A stretch of DNA of 6,884 nucleotides from Actinomycetes bacterium (GTDB lineage: Bacteria; Actinomycetota; Acidimicrobiia; Acidimicrobiales; Microtrichaceae), in the NCBI GenBank assembly GCA_023427825.1, contig JAEZAI010000633.1, positions 1 to 6,884 of the forward strand. Direction: 5' to 3'. The stretch's first letter is position 1. Each line of letters starts with the position of its first letter. Of the stretch, positions 6,130-6,884 are shown in pieces. A program made the position numbers and the translations under genes. The notes under the pieces are model-generated. The model saw only the letters and a program-made list of their open reading frames with translations, was not told the origin of the DNA and made no database searches.

Positions 6130-6173
6130 GGGGCGAGGCGTGATGACACGGTCCCTCACCGAAGGAGGCAGCC

Positions 6174-6833
6174 GTGCACCGACGAGAGCGCCGGGCTCCG
6201 ACCGATCTGACCCAGAACACTGCTCCGACCGCCCAGCTGATGGCCGCGGCGGCGATCGCGCTCCTGGTCATCGTGATGGCATCAGCTCTCGTCGCCTCGT
6301 GGGGCGACGTCGGCCGGGATCGGCCGCTGGTCATCGCCGACCGGGTCGTCTACTGCGTGCCGCGCACCGCATCGAACTGCGACGGCACGCTCCGGGACCT
6401 GCGGAACCTCCGAGGTCCGGCTGCGGTGCCCGTCTCGACCGCGTACGGACGGATCGAGGGCCGCCGGGTGGCCATCGGCGGCATCGATCTGGCCGCGTCG
6501 CAGCGAGTGCTCGCGCTCCGGGTGCTCGACGGCCACGCCGCCACCTCCTCGACCGACGCGGTCGTCACCGAGCGGTTCGCCCGGCGATCGGGTCTCGGGG
6601 TCGGCGCGCCGCTGCGGATCGACTTCGACGACGGGACGGTCGCCCGCATGCGCATCGTCGGGATCGTCGAGTCGGACCCAGGGTTGCGCGACGTGATCAT
6701 CGGACACGCGCTCGCCTCGATGCACGGGTCGGGTCCCGACGCCGTCATCCTCCTGGCCGGCACCGCGGACGAGCTCTCGCAGGCCGAGGACACCGTCGGC
6801 CGTCGTGCGGCCGTCGTGCGACCCCCGGTCTGA
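6174..6833 (+). CDS. Single-pass membrane protein with an isolated FtsX/MacB-like extracytoplasmic domain
   Basis: 219 residues. A short Arg-rich N-terminus is followed by one hydrophobic segment (about 22-43), then a hydrophilic domain expected outside the membrane. Residues about 70-195 resemble the periplasmic core domain of FtsX/MacB-type ABC permeases. Examples are VVTERFARRSGLGVGAPLRI (130-149), FDDGTVARMRIVGIVES (151-167) and VILLAGTADEL (191-201), matching the pattern of a VxSExxARRxGLxVGD-like turn, a DG hairpin and a VVGIVE strand. The three C-terminal membrane helices of a permease are absent, and no ATPase gene is adjacent. C61 and C69 could form a disulfide. The GTG at 6174 has GAAGGAGG (6161-6168) 5 nt upstream. 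It is preceded by array D and diverges from the HMA operon. Function is unknown; a sensor or accessory subunit is possible. The domain reading is a pattern judgement. Confidence 0.75.
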   Translation: MHRRERRAPTDLTQNTAPTAQLMAAAAIALLVIVMASALVASWGDVGRDRPLVIADRVVYCVPRTASNCDGTLRDLRNLRGPAAVPVSTAYGRIEGRRVAIGGIDLAASQRVLALRVLDGHAATSSTDAVVTERFARRSGLGVGAPLRIDFDDGTVARMRIVGIVESDPGLRDVIIGHALASMHGSGPDAVILLAGTADELSQAEDTVGRRAAVVRPPV

Positions 6834-6834
6834 G

Positions 6835-6860
6835 CCTCACCGTCCGAGCCGAAGGTGAGG
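6835..6860. terminator. Candidate terminator hairpin after the FtsX-like gene
   Basis: CCTCACC (6835-6841) and GGTGAGG (6854-6860) pair perfectly around a 12-nt loop, starting 2 nt after the stop codon. There is no run of T residues, as is common in GC-rich actinobacterial terminators. It may act in both directions if a convergent gene ends here. Confidence 0.5.
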
Positions 6861-6884
6861 GCCGGGGTCGAACCGCCTGGACTC
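6837..6884 (-). CDS. Possible C-terminal tail of a convergent gene (partial)
   Basis: From the right edge the minus strand stays open for 15 codons, ending with a TGA at 6837-6839. The predicted tail is ESRRFDPGPHLRLGR. Third positions are mostly G or C, and the 3-bp gap to the FtsX-like stop mirrors the tight convergence at 5170/5173. Fifteen codons are too few to prove a gene or name a family. Confidence 0.3.
   Translation of the reverse strand, partial: ESRRFDPGPHLRLGR

Noticed and set aside
6861..6884. tRNA-like GGTCGAACC segment at the right edge
   Set aside because: The flanking bases do not form a 5-bp T stem on either strand, and no other tRNA arm is visible.
1..6884. CRISPR arrays, insertion sequences, attachment sites
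   Set aside because: No repeat-spacer units, transposase or integrase genes, or terminal inverted repeats were seen. The 11-bp arrays are too short and promoter-placed to be CRISPR.

Overview
The window comes from a high-GC genome (strong G/C bias at third codon positions, GTG starts, G-rich Shine-Dalgarno sites). It carries an AfsR/SARP-type regulator, a family largely confined to Actinomycetota, so an actinobacterium is the best guess. The species cannot be read from this sequence.

Layout. Positions 1-711 (minus) hold the N-terminal third of a copper-type P1B ATPase (CopA-like), which runs off the left edge. Just upstream, 754-1827 (minus) is a flavin-dependent monooxygenase/oxidoreductase of the CzcO/ArsO-like group. 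A 139-bp divergent control region (1828-1966) separates it from a 1067-residue SARP-BTAD-NB-ARC-TPR regulator (1967-5170, plus). This converges, with a 2-bp gap, on a two-gene minus-strand operon: a 66-residue HMA metallochaperone (5794-5994) followed by a DJ-1/PfpI protein (5173-5790). A second divergent control region (5995-6173) leads to a single-pass membrane protein (6174-6833, plus) that looks like an isolated FtsX/MacB-type extracytoplasmic domain. The last ~50 bases hold a hairpin and perhaps the tail of a convergent minus-strand gene.

How it fits together. The main discovery is a family of 7-bp direct repeats at 11-bp period. Read toward the gene, the consensus is GGACAGC followed by CGACAGC. 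They lie upstream of four transcription units: the ATPase (771-799, inside the 3' end of the monooxygenase gene), the monooxygenase (1878-1916), the HMA/DJ-1 operon (6057-6074) and the membrane protein (6101-6129). In each case the array reads in the same orientation relative to its gene and ends 44-62 bp before the start codon. In three of the four, a -10-like hexamer begins 9 bp after the last repeat. This is the geometry described for SARP-activated promoters. The SARP gene lies in the middle of the cluster, and its own promoter overlaps one array. The inference is a self-contained SARP regulon for copper (or related soft-metal) handling: export pump, chaperone, redox enzyme, DJ-1 protein and a membrane-anchored ectodomain. 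SARPs are best known from antibiotic clusters, whereas copper export in actinobacteria is usually run by CsoR or CueR. No CsoR or CueR gene is visible here.
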